Assembly (NCBI GenBank): GCA_037367405.1
Contig: JAZKJV010000683.1
Coordinates: 682,001 to 746,000 of the forward strand
Reading direction: 5' to 3'
DNA length: 64,000 nt
DNA from: Ottelia alismoides
Taxonomy: Eukaryota > Streptophyta > Magnoliopsida > Alismatales > Hydrocharitaceae
The translations under genes were made by a program, and so were the position numbers. The notes under the pieces were generated by a model. It did no database searches. It saw nothing but the letters and a program-made list of their open reading frames with translations, and was not told the DNA's origin. This document shows, one piece after another, positions 10,461 to 22,043 of the stretch (positions within the stretch are counted from its first letter, which is position 1; every line of letters begins with the position of its first letter).

Positions 10461-13400
10461 TGATGAATACCCATTCATCACTCTTTATTCTTATATTTTA
10501 GCTACAAAAACCTTTGCAAATACATGTATCTTCTTGTAAATACAAATAATTACTAAAAGCATGCATTGTATAAAGTTTAATAATTAGCATGTTTTTGTGC
10601 AAAAATAAAATAATAAAGAGACAAAAGAAAAAGAGGGAAATATTTAGAATAAATATTGAGCAACCTAACCCCAAGGGAGGGCTCAGCATGGGCTTGACCG
10701 CATAAAAGCCAAAGTAGAGAGAGATAGGGTGCTCATGTATATAAATATGCCTGCAAATACAATAAATATATTTTCCTCTAAAAATAGAATAAAAGTGGTT
10801 TGTATATATGGTATATATTTGTAAATACAAAAATCAAAACAAAAATAGAAAAAAATTAAAAAGAAAACAAAAATATCACTCGTGCATATACACCATGTAT
10901 ATAGTCCACTCATCTATATTTATTTAGCCCTGTAAATAAATAAAATTAATTTCCATAAAATTTGTAAATATTCTATCTTTTATGGTGTAAATAAATAAAA
11001 TAAAAACAACAAAAACAAAAGCAAAATAAAAAGAACAAAATTAAAAACCAAAAATACATTGTACATATACCATGTATATAGATGTATATATCTATTTATT
11101 TCACCCTTGTCTATAAATAATAAAACAAAAATATCTTTTTATTCCTAATTTTATAATATAAATAAATAAAATATAAAATTGGGATAATTTGTACAAAAAA
11201 AACAATTAAAAATGAAAAATTAAAAATACATATGTATATACATGTATATAATAATAATATTTTGTAAATACCTAAATTATATTTCAAAAAAATAAATAAA
11301 AATCACTAAAAAATAGTTTGAAAATAAATAAACATTTTTCATGTTTAAAGTTTTTCGAAAATAAGTCATTTTTTATTTTTAAATGAATTTATAAATAATT
11401 AAAAAAATGAAATTATCTGATTGGTCCACGAGGGATTGTTGACCTCCGGTCAACTCTCCCCCGCGGACCATTCTCTCGCGGATCTGGCGATTCGACCCGA
11501 CTTCTCTGAATTTCTGCACCTCGATCCGATCTCCAGGCACCCAAACCCAGGGTCCTAATCACACCCCGAGCATCCGGGAACCTCTCCCGACATCGTGCCT
11601 AGGGGTCCGTGCTCAATCGAGCCGGACCCGAGCCTTTCTTCCCGGACCTTCCACCTGAAGCAGGAAATTAAGCCTCGGGCCTCGACGACCCGCGAGGCAA
11701 CGACCCAGAGCTCCAGCAGCTCGAGCCCAGTCGACTCGTCCACCCAGGTAGCTTTATTTCCTTCCCATTTTCTTTGATATCGCGTTTCGCCCAATTCGCC
11801 CATTCTCCTTTCATCGTCGATTCCGGCCATATCCGCCTTCGCCTCGATCATCAGACCATCTCATCACTTCCGCCTTCTTCCCACGCACGTTCTACGCCCC
11901 TCCATTCAACCCAGCTCGCACAGGAGCTAGGGTTTCGAGTTCCTCCGCCGTCGCATCGCCGGAGCTCGACCGCCCCGCCGCGCCGATCATCTCCACCACC
12001 GCTAACGGGGTCGAGGCAATTTGCCCTCGACCCGCGAGTCTGCTGGTGCATTTTGCAGGGACATCCGAGCCCATCTGAGGGCTTGGACCATCTGGTCCAA
12101 CAGCTTCACCTCCGCCGGACTCTCCAGAGCTCCTCGGAGCTCCATTGAGTCATCAGAGGCCGCCATTCGACGCGGGAGCCCACAGAGCTTCTTCTCCGAT
12201 CGTCAGAGTCCCGCGAGGAGGCCGGGAGCGCGCACAGCGGGCCGGCGAAGGTCGCCGGCCATCAGTTCTTCCTCGACCTCTAGATACCGTTGGATCCCCT
12301 TCGACCTCCAGTTTGCATCTCAACCGTTCATTTGAGGAGCCACCAGCAGCGTCAGATCTTTGGAGGAGCGATCCGGATCGTTCGTTCGCTGAGGTTTAGC
12401 CACAGAGCCTCACGTTCGTTCGATCTTCCACATGACGACGCCTTGGTCGTTCAATCAGCCCGAGTAACCTAGCGTTGGGCGCCACCTTTTCCCAACCGTC
12501 GATCAGCACACGTGGCGTCCATCTGACGGTCGACTTAATAAAGGGTAATTTACCCTTAGGCCCTTCTCTTTTTAGTAGTTTGCTTTTAGTCTTGTAAATA
12601 TTTTTAGTATTTTATTTGCGTTAGGTAATTTGCATGTTGGACCTTATCTTTTCTGCTATTTGCATCTATACCCCTGCCTGTAGTGTGTCACGTGCGTCGA
12701 CACGTGTTTATTTGGGATATTTGCATTGATAGCCTTGTAGTTCTGGGATATTCATGAATGAATGAAACTTTTTAGTTAATTGCATATGTACCCCTGTGCG
12801 TGGTTTATTAGTGCATGTGCGTATATTTTGGGTATTTTACACTAAGGCCCTCGGACTTTTAATACCTGTTATTAAATAGTCCAAGGACCTTAGTTTATTT
12901 GCAATTAGGTCCCTGTGTGCCCAGATCACGCGCCTCGCACGTGCAACCTTGGAAATTTTGCACCGGAGCCTCTGGAACTTTCACTAATTGCGTTTAGGTC
13001 CCTTTGCACTGTACCTTGGTTTTGATTTTGAATAAAATATCAAACTCACTCCAAATTCAATGAAAATTGGACACAAGGCTCCTGCCATGGTGTAAAATTT
13101 TCTAGAATTATTGGGGATATTTTTTATTTCATTTACTATTTTTAAAAATTCAAAAACACACATTTTCTTTACTGTCTGACTTAAAATTCACAAACAAATA
13201 TTAAAATACCTCTAAAATTTACAAAAAAGTAGCTACTGTGTATTTTGCCTTGCTTGATTTTCTTACCAAGTTTGGTCATTTTTCATTATATAAAACTTAT
13301 ACAAATTGAAAAACACCTAAAAACCTATAAAAATTCTAATAATTATTTTATAAATCCAAAAATAATAATTCCAGTGGCCAAATTTTATTTGTAGTTTCTA

Positions 13401-13970
13401 CTATACAGGAAAATTACCTCCAGGTTTTTTAGGGATTTTTAGATATTTTATCTAAGTCCCTCAACCTTGGCTGGACATTGTTGTTGTCTTTTTGCATTGT
13501 TTGATTTTTAGAAAATTAAATAAAAATCAGAAAAATACCAAAAATTTACCAAAAATAGTAAAAACATAAAATACATAAAAACATTTTTATTTGAATTTTT
13601 GTTTGAGTTTTGAGTGCTTTAATAATTGTTTGTATTTGGCTTATTCACTTGTTTTCTTATTTTCCTTATTAATCAAAAATCCAAAAAAATCTATAAAAAT
13701 TAAAAATCCACCAAAAACATTTGTATTTTATTTATTCTTTAGACTACTTCGTAGGCCGCAAGGCCATCACGTGCTCCCTGAGTCCGACCCTGGTCGCTAT
13801 ACCAGGCTAATCTAATAGCCAGGACCACTATTGTGTTTATTTGATTTTATCTGATTTTGGTGGTCTGAACTTCATTTTCTTTATTGACCGATTGACTTCC
13901 GAGATCCGGATCGCAACGGCCCTTGATCTATTTTCTTTCACCCGTGTCTTGGTGGTTTTTGTGGTCATCA
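10461..13970 (+). repeat. 3' LTR of element 1 (LTR A), promoter-deleted
   Basis: Begins TGATGAAT and ends GGTCATCA (3,510 bp). Layout: AT-rich first kilobase, a GC-rich block (about 11430-12540), AATAAA at 12537-12542, then an AT-rich part with periodic TTTGCA motifs. Compared with LTR C, about 170 bp is missing at the junction near 11655, where CCACC joins TGAAG directly. The missing piece holds the TATA-like box. A GT donor-like CAGGTAGC (about 11745) and an AG acceptor-like TTTTGCAG (about 12050) are visible. LTR A and LTR C are nearly identical over their first 160 bases. Confidence 0.9.
12600..13010 (+). repeat. Degenerate periodic TTTGCA...CCCTG motif inside LTR A
   Basis: About eight imperfect copies of a motif like ATTTGCANNTAGGTCCCTG occur at spacings of roughly 30-60 bases, for example near 12627, 12657, 12719, 12779, 12898, 12956 and 12986. 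The same series is present in LTRs B and C and in both LTRs of element 2. Confidence 0.55.
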
Positions 13971-14090
13971 AGGAGCAGGGCGGGGGGGGGGAGCTAGGCA
14001 AAGGGATAAGAGGGGGCAAGGGTAGCATGGTGGAGGAGTTGGGCATATGGGAATGAGAAGTGACAGAGGTGGAGGAGCTAGGTGGACGGG
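13971..14090 (+). repeat. Purine-rich minisatellite, left piece
   Basis: G/A-rich sequence (GGGGAGGAGCTAGG-like units) between LTR A and solo LTR B. It continues on the other side of LTR B at 17408, so the two pieces were one tract before LTR B inserted. Confidence 0.7.
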
Positions 14091-17000
14091 TGATGAATCC
14101 CCATTCATCACTCTTTATTACTTTATTTTAACTAAAAAATCTTTGCAAAACATCATGTAATTATGTGTAAATACAATAACTTGTCAAATTGCATGCTTCA
14201 TGTAAATGGCAATAATTACCATGTTTTTGTACAAAAATAAAGGAATAAAGAAATAAAGAAAAATAGGGAAATCTTTAGAATAAATATTGAGTGACCCAAA
14301 CCCAAGGGAGTGCCAATCATTGGCCTGACCGTAAAATTAAAACAAGTAGAGAGAGATAGGGCCATTCATCATCTTACATATATTCCTCCTTTATGTATAT
14401 AATTTATTTTTTCATAAAATAAAAAATACAAATGTGTTCCTCATAATGTGTATATATTTATAAAAATAAAATAAAATGAAGAAAAATAAAAATAAAACAA
14501 AAATAAATTCTCTCTCTCAACCTTGTATATACCATGTATATATGTACCTAACCTTATTTATTTTACCCTTGTAAATACACAATAAAAATCAAATAAAAAT
14601 TATTTGATATCCCCCATTATATGTTGTAAATAAATAAAATATAAAATGGGGATAATTGTACAAAAATAAACTAATAAAAAAATAAAAATACCCAGGTATT
14701 TATACCTATATATAATATATTATGTATATACAATAATTTTTTTTCAAAAAAATAAATAAAAATCACTAAAAAAATACTTTGAAAAATAAGAAACATTTTT
14801 CATGTTGTCAATATTTTTAAATAAAATTATTTACTATTTTAAAACGAAATTACAACTAATTCTGGGCTTGGAATTTTCTCATTGATCCACGGGGGATTGT
14901 TGATCCCGGTCAACTCCCCCCAGGACCACCTCTCCGCGGATCCGTACTCCAAATTTTCCAGACGCGGTCCTCCACCCATTCACCCAAACCTCGGGCTCCG
15001 ATTGAAGCTCCATGATCCATGACCCTCACCCGATCATTCCATTAGGGTTCCGTGCATCGATCTGTGCGCTTTACTCCCTCCTTATCAGATCTGCACCACT
15101 ATATAGTCTGAGCTCCAGCCACCTTCCTCCACACCTTCGGCCTCCGTCTTCAATTCCCAGGACTTCCACTCTCTTGCTTTGAGTGTCAGCAAGCTCGAGG
15201 GGTATTGCAGCGAGGAAGAAGACGTGTTTACCCCAGGTACGGTGGTCAACGCCACCGCGCTCCGCCACCGGCGAGCTTGAGCCTCTAAAGGCATCGCTCC
15301 ATTGAGGCGAGGATCTTAGGAGGTAGCAGACCTCCACCACAGATGCTTCCGATCATCAGGTACCCTTGTTAGCCCGTAGCTTAGCTTTAGTTCCGATTCT
15401 TAGGTTTTACGCTGCCAGCTTTCGCCGGCCGATTCCCGATCATCCAGTCACCTATTTTGCCACCCGACCATCCTATCATCTCCACGAGACTCCTCTACAC
15501 CTTCTCCACACCTCCGATCATCCCGATTTGCCCCGGAACCTGGACTTAGGTCCTCCTTCGGCGCCGCTCCCCGGAGGACCACGCCCCGACTCCCCCGATC
15601 GCCCATTTCGCCCGCTAATGGGTCGAGGCAGTTTTTCCTCGACCCCTCTTATTTCCTGTACAAGTATCGAGGCTTAAGAGCCTCATCTGGAGGCTCAACT
15701 GTTCAGGCACAGGTGCTCCAGGCATTCGATGTCGCCGGGGATCCTCCAGGACCTCTCGGCCCCATCGGAGCATACCACAAGCTGCGGAACACCATCAGCG
15801 TCGATTCCCCCATATCAGTAGCACCGGAGGAGGTCCCGATCGCATGTATTGGCCCGGCGAAAGTTGCCGGTGAGCTATTCTTCGAGGACCCTCTAGAGCC
15901 ATCGATCGAGCCCCCTCGTGCCAGATTAGATCTCGTCCATCTATTGGAGGGAGGTTCATGACCGTTGATCCATCTGAGGATCAGATCCGAGCCGCAGATC
16001 AATGAAGGGGCATCGGCGCATCTCAGTCATCCGATCTTTCGAAGACCCCCTGCCAGCCATCGGATCTTAATAAAGGGGTAAATATCACTTTGGCCCCTCC
16101 CTTCTTTCGCATTTATAGTTTAGTCCTGTAATTATTAAGTGTAGTTGTTTTTATTTTGGAATAATTGCACTGTGGACCTTAGACTTTTTCGTATTTGCAT
16201 TTTAGTCCTCCCAGTTGTGGTACATGTGCTTCGACACGTGATATTTTAGGCTTTTTGCATGTATCGGGCTGGGTTTTATTAATATTATGGTTTGAAATTT
16301 TACTTTGACTATTTGCATTTATGCCCCTTTGCGTGGTTGTTTAGAACATGTGTTGATTTATTGTAAAATTTATAATGCACCCCCTGTACTTTCTGCACGT
16401 ATTCCATTTTAGCCCTTGAAACTTGTTTTTCTTGCGATTAGGTCCCTATGTGTTGTGCCTTGTTTACTGGTTGAATAAAATACCAAATTAATTCCAAATC
16501 TTATAAAATTTGGAAACATGTCTCCTGCCACTGTGTAAAAATTTCATTAATTTTTGAGACATTTTTGTTTATGTTTTCTATTTTTAAAAATTGAAAAACC
16601 ACTATTTTTGTTACTGTTTGAATTATAAAATCAACTAAAAATACTAACCCCCCCAAATTCTAAAAGAATTATATATTGTTTGTTTTAGTGTTTATTTGCT
16701 TCATTCCAATTTCTGCTGCATTTGGATATATAAAACACCTAAAAATTGAAAAAACCTAAAAACCTTATAAAAATCAGTAAAAATTCTAAAAAAAAATCAA
16801 AAAATGTAATTTCTTCTCATGTAGCTTAGTTTTATTTTTAGTTTGATATAAAATTATCTCCAGATTTTTAGAGGTTATTGATCTATTTTTAAATAACCTT
16901 TCAAATCTGGCTGCAGATTGAGTTCAGTTTTCTTCCTTATTTCATTTTTATAAAATTAACAAAAATATAAAAATCTGAGAAAATTAACAAAAATACTTAA

Positions 17001-17407
17001 AAAATCACAAAACCCAAAAATATTTTTATTATAATATTTGGATTTGTTTTTGATATGTTTAATAATTTGTTGAGTGTGTTCCTTTTAGCCTTTTTCTACA
17101 TTTTCTCTATAATTGAAAAATACAGAAAATTATTAAAAATAGATAAAATCCACTAAAAATATTTTATTATTTTATTTGATTTTTCGATTTTTCGACTACT
17201 TCGTTGGCTCTCTGAGCTAATCCATGCTCGTGTTCGACCCTGCTCGCTATACCAAGTTAAATAAATAGCGGGACCGCTATTCAGTTTTTTGTCTGATTAC
17301 TTTTATTTAGTGGTCTAATTTTTCTTGATTGATCGATTCGAAGGATTGAGGTCGCAACGACCCGTGATATTTATCTCCCTTAGTCTCTCATGATTTCTCA
17401 GTCATCA
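14091..17407 (+). mobile_element. Solo Athila-family LTR B
   Basis: Begins TGATGAAT and ends GTCATCA (3,317 bp). Flanks are ACGGG (14086-14090) and ATGGG (17408-17412), a 5-bp target duplication with one CpG-type C-to-T change. The order of blocks matches LTR A: CCAAGGGAG...AGAGAGATAGGG near the start, a GC-rich middle, a TATA box CTATATAG at 15099-15106, AATAAA at 16069-16074, TTTGCA motifs, and the GACTACTTCG block near the end. The sequence is clearly diverged, so this is another subfamily. No internal region is attached; solo LTRs arise by LTR-LTR recombination. Confidence 0.85.
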
Positions 17408-17858
17408 ATGGGGAGGGACAGGATGGAGGGAGAGGAGCTCACAGGAGAGAGAGGGAGGAGTGGGAGGGCGGGTAGAGGGGGAGGAGCGAGGTAGAGGGGG
17501 AGAAGCTGGGAGGAGGGGGAGGAGTTGGGAGGAAGGGGAGGAGCGGGGCAGAGGGGGAAGAGATAGTCATAGGAGGAGGAGCTAGGCGGAGGGAGAGGAG
17601 CGGGGCAGCGAGGAGCATGGCAGAGAAGCTAGGCAGAGGAGAAGGAGCAATGGCGGTAGGGGAGAATCTGGGTGGAGGGGGAGGAGTGGGACATAGGAAG
17701 AAGATCTCGGTGGAGGGGGAGGAGGGGCGCGGGGGGGGGGGGGGAGCTGGTGTTGGGGAATGAAGAGAAGAGGGGACGAGGAAGAGATGGGGGAGGGGGA
17801 AGAGGATGACTTTTCAGTCCTTTTTTAAATTTAATTTATATTGCATCCTTTAAGTTAA
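17408..17858 (+). repeat. Purine-rich minisatellite, right piece
   Basis: About 400 bases of almost pure G/A on the + strand are built of degenerate 20-30 base units (GGGGGAGGAGCTGGGAGGA-like). They are followed by a short AT-rich piece up to the GTTAA target site. The many runs of four or more Gs could fold as G-quadruplex or triplex DNA. There is no coding potential. Confidence 0.75.
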
Positions 17859-20800
17859 TGATGAATACCCATTCATCACTCTTTATTCTTATATTTTAGC
17901 TACAAAAACCTTTGCAAATACATGTATCTTCTTGTAAATACAAATAATTACTAAAAGCATGCATTGTATAAAGTTTAATAATTAGCATGTTTTTGTGCAA
18001 AAATAAAAGAATAAAGAGACAAAAGAAAAAGAGGGAAATATTTAGAATAAATAGTGAGCAATCTAACCCCAAGGGAGGGCTCAGCATGGGGCCTGACCGC
18101 ATAAAAGCCAAAGTAAAGAGAGATAGGGTGCTCATGTGTATAAATATACCTGTAAATACAATAAATATATTTTCCTCTAAAAATAGAATAAAAGTGGTTT
18201 GTATATATGGTATATATTTGTAAATACAAAAATCAAAACAAAAATAGAAAAAAATTAAAAAGAAAACAAAAATATCACTTGTGCATATTCACCATGTATA
18301 TAGTCCACTCATCTATATTTATTTAGCCATGTAAATAAATAAAATTAATTTCCATAAAATTTGTAAATATTCTATCTTTTATGGTGTAAATAAATAAAAT
18401 AAAAACAACAAAAACAAAAGCAAAATAAAAAGAACAAAATTAAAAACCAAAAATACATTGTAAATATACCATGTATATAGATGTATATATCTATTTATTT
18501 CACCCTTGTCTATAAATAATAAAGCAAAAATATCTTTTTATTCCTAATTTTATAATATAAATAAATAAAATATAAAATTGGGATAATTTGTACAAAAATA
18601 AACAATTAAAAATTAAAAATTAAAAATACATATGTATATACATGTATATAATAATAATATTTTGTAAATACCAAAATTATATTTCAAAAAAATAAATAAA
18701 AATCACTAAAAATTAGTTTAAAAATAAATAAACATTTTTCATGTTTAAAGTTTTTCGAAAATAAGTCATTTATTATTTTTAAATGAATTTATAAATAATT
18801 AAAAAAAATGAAATTATCTGATTGGTCCACAAGGATTGTTGACCTCCGGCCAACTCTCCCCCGCGGACCATTCTCTCGCGGATCTGGCGATTCGACCCGA
18901 CTTCTCTGAATTTCTGCGCCTCGATCCGATCTCCAGGCACCCAAACCCAGGGTCCTAATCACACCCCGAGCATCCGGGAACCTCGCCCGACATCGTGCCT
19001 AGGGGTCCGTGCTCAATCGAGCCGGACCCGAGCCTTTCTTCCCGGACCTTCCACCCTATTTAATCCGACCTCCGCCGCACGATTCCAGAATCTTTGGCTC
19101 CCCACCTTGTCTTCCCAGGACCTCCACTGCCATCCTCGAGGTGACATCTCGCCGCCGGTGGTGTTGTAGAGAGGAGAGGGTGCCCGGACCACTGATCCGG
19201 CATCCTAGCGCCGCCGTGCTCCGCCTGAAGCAGGAGCTCGAGCCTCGGGCCTCGACGACCCGCGAGGCAATGATTCAGAGCTACAGCAGCTCGAGCCCAG
19301 TCGACTCGTCCACCCAGGTAGCTTTATTTCCTTCCCGTTTTCTTTGATTTCGCGTTTCGCCCAATTCGCCCATTCTCCGTTCATCGTCGATTTCGGCCAT
19401 ATCCGCCTTCGCCTCGATCATCGAACCATCTCATCACTTCCACCTTCTTCCCACGCACGTTCTACGCCCCTCCATACAACCCAGCTCGCACAGGAGATGG
19501 GGTTTACCACCGTCGCATTGCCGGAGCTCGACCGCCCCCGCCGCGCCGATCATCTCCACCACCGCTAACGGGGTCGAGGCAATTTGCCCTCGACCTGCGA
19601 GTCTGCTGATGCATTTTGCAGGGGACATCCGAGCCCATCTGAGGGCTTGGACCATCTGGTCCAGCAGCTTCACCTCCGCCGGACTCTCCAGAGCTCCTCG
19701 GAGCTCCATTGAGTCATCGGAGGCCGCCATTCGACGCGGGAGCCCACAGAGCTTCTCGTCCGATCGTCAGAGTCCCGCGAGGAGGCCGGGAGCGCGCGCA
19801 GCGGGCCGGCGAAGGTCGCCGACCATCAGTTCTTCCTCGACCTCCAGATACCGTCGGATCCCCTTCGACCTCCAGTTTGCATCTCAGCCGTTCATTTGAG
19901 GAGCCACCAGCAACGTCAGATCTTTGGAGGAGCGATCCGGACCGTTCGTTCGCTAAGGTTTAGCCACAGAGCCTCACATCCGTTCGATCTTCCACGTGGC
20001 GACGCCTTGGCCGTTCGATCAGCCTGAGTAACCTAGCGTTGGGCGCCACCTTTTCCCAGCCGTCGATCAGCACACGTGGCGCCCATCTGACGGTCGACTT
20101 AATAAAGGGTAATTTACCCTTAGGCCCTTCTCTTTTTAGTAGTTTTCTTTCAGTCCTGTAAATATTTTTCGTATTTTATTTGCGTTAGGTAATTTGCATG
20201 TTGGACCTTATCTTTCTGCTATTTGCATGTATACCCCTGCCTGTAGTGTGTCACGTGCGTCGCACACGTGTTTATTTGGGATATTTGCATTGAAAGCCTT
20301 GTAGTTCTGGGATGTTCATGAGTGAATGAAACTTTTAGTTAATTGCATATATACCCCTGTGCGTGGTTTATTTGTGCATGTGCGTATATTTTGGGTATTT
20401 CACACTAAGGCCCTCAGACTTTTAATTCATGTTATTAAATAGTCCAAGGACCTTAGTTTATTGCAATTAGGTCCCTGTGTGCCCAGGTCACGTGCCTCGT
20501 GCGTGCAACCTTAGAAATTTTGCACCGGACCCCCTAGAACTTTCACTAATTGCGTTTAGGTCCATGTGCACTGTACCATGGTTTTGATTTTGAATAAAAT
20601 ATCAAACTCACTCCAAATTCAATGATGGACACATCGCTCCTGCCATGGTGTAAAATTTTCTAGAATTTTTGGGGACATTTTTTTATTTCATTTACTATTT
20701 TTAAAAATTCAAAAACACGCATTTTCTTTACTGTCCGACTTAAAAATTCAGAAAAAATATTAAAATACCTCTAAAAATTACAAAAAATTAGCTAATGTGT

Positions 20801-21529
20801 ATTTTACCTTGTTTGATTTTCTGACTAAGTTTGGTCATTTTTCATTATATAAAACTAATAAAAATTAAAAAAAACACCTAAAAACCTATAAAAATTCTAA
20901 TAATTATTTTAAAAATCCAAAAATAATAATTCCAGTGGACAAATTTTCTTTGTAGTTTCTATATACAGGAAAATTACCTCCAGGCTTTTTAGGGATTTTT
21001 AGATATTTTATCTAAGTCCCTCAAGCTTGGCTGGACATTGTTGTTGTCTTTTTGTATTGTTTGATTTTTAGAAAATTAAATAAAATTCAGAAAAATACCA
21101 AAAATTACCCAAAAATAGTAAAAACATAAAATACGTAAAAACATTTTTATTTGAATTTTTGGTTGAGTTTTGAGTGCTTTAATAATTGTTTGTATTTGGC
21201 TTATTCACTTGTTTTCATATTTTCCTTATTAATCAAAAATCCAAAAAAATCTATAAAAATTAAAAATCCACCAAAAACGTTTGTATTTTATTTATACTTT
21301 AGACTACTTCGTAGGCCGCAAGGCCATCACGTGCTCCCTGAGTCCGACCCTGGTCGCTATACCAGGCTAATCTAATAGCCAGGACCGCTATTGTGTTTAT
21401 TTGATTTTATCTGATTTTGGTGGTCTGAACTTCATTTCTTGATTGACCGATTGACTTCCGAGATCCGGGTCGCAACGACCCTTAATCTATTTTCTTTCAC
21501 CCGTGACTTGGTGGTTTCTGTGGTCATCA
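17859..21529 (+). mobile_element. Solo Athila-family LTR C with intact target duplication
   Basis: Begins TGATGAAT and ends GGTCATCA (3,671 bp). It is flanked by perfect GTTAA repeats (17854-17858 and 21530-21534). It is the same subfamily as LTR A and retains the promoter segment lost there, with a TATA-like TATTTAAT at 19057-19064, about 1.2 kb into the LTR. AATAAA lies at 20101-20106. A donor-like CAGGTAGC near 19316 and an acceptor-like TTTTGCAG near 19613 are conserved. No internal region is present, so it is a solo LTR. Confidence 0.93.
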
Positions 21530-22043
21530 GTTAAAAACCTTTTGCATTGGAGATGAACAACAACTAACCCAAGGAGTATAAGTTATGGATGGCAAGAAGT
21601 TGGGGGCACAACTGATATTCCCAAAATTGGAGGGGCATAACTGATATTGGAATCTCTTGGAGTGGCGCAATTGATAAAAACCCAAAAAAAATATCTTTTT
21701 CTTATGTTATAAAGCCTTGAATCAAATTTGCAAAGATATTCTATTATATAGATATCCTTAGTATCTAAAACACAATATTCGCTTCACCATTTTATGTATC
21801 ATTGTACAAAATTCTAGAAAAATATCTCTATGAATCTGTACATACTTTGTTATCTTTATTAAGATTAAGCGCACATATTTTGCCGAAACATTCTATCCTT
21901 GGGCTTGCACAAGTGAAATAAAAATAAATCTTAATTTTTTGTGCTTTTGAGTTGACCTGAAGACTATTACTACAACTAATTCGATAAAATTAACTAAGGG
22001 ACGATTGATATTTTTTAGGTACGGAAGAACAATCTTGCATAAC
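21530..22043. other. Host spacer between LTR C and element 2
   Basis: About 514 bases of older DNA. A phrase like GGGGCATAACTGATATT recurs three times in degenerate form (about 21605, 21640, 21665), a pattern common in decayed plant transposon termini. No open frame. It ends with ATAAC, the target site of element 2. Confidence 0.5.

Larger units (their letters stand above)
1..13970 (+). mobile_element. Athila-lineage Ty3/gypsy retrotransposon, element 1 (5' LTR lies outside the window)
   Basis: Order seen on the + strand: partial tRNA-Asp primer site, leader, gag, Asp protease, RT, RNase H, integrase, long non-coding tail, polypurine tract and 3' LTR. There is no chromodomain after integrase, and the RT and integrase wording is that of the plant Athila lineage. 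The internal region is about 10.47 kb including the 10 missing primer-site bases. Subtracting the roughly 200-bp SINE-like insertion gives about 10.27 kb, almost the same as the 10,263 bp of element 2. The coding region carries several in-frame stops and at least one frameshift, so this copy cannot be autonomous. The left target duplication cannot be tested; the right flank begins AGGAG. Confidence 0.93.

Noticed and set aside
11430..12540. GC-rich block as a CpG-island promoter with exons of a host gene
   Set aside because: The same block occurs at the same place in every family LTR, so it is part of the LTR; the open frames in it are not shared between copies.
17408..17858. Purine-rich tract as a polypurine tract of LTR C
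   Set aside because: LTR C has its own GTTAA target duplication between the tract and its first base, so the tract is target DNA.
10461..21529. LTRs A, B and C as one element with three LTRs from recombination
   Set aside because: B and C each have their own flanking duplication, and B is a different subfamily; independent insertions explain the layout better.
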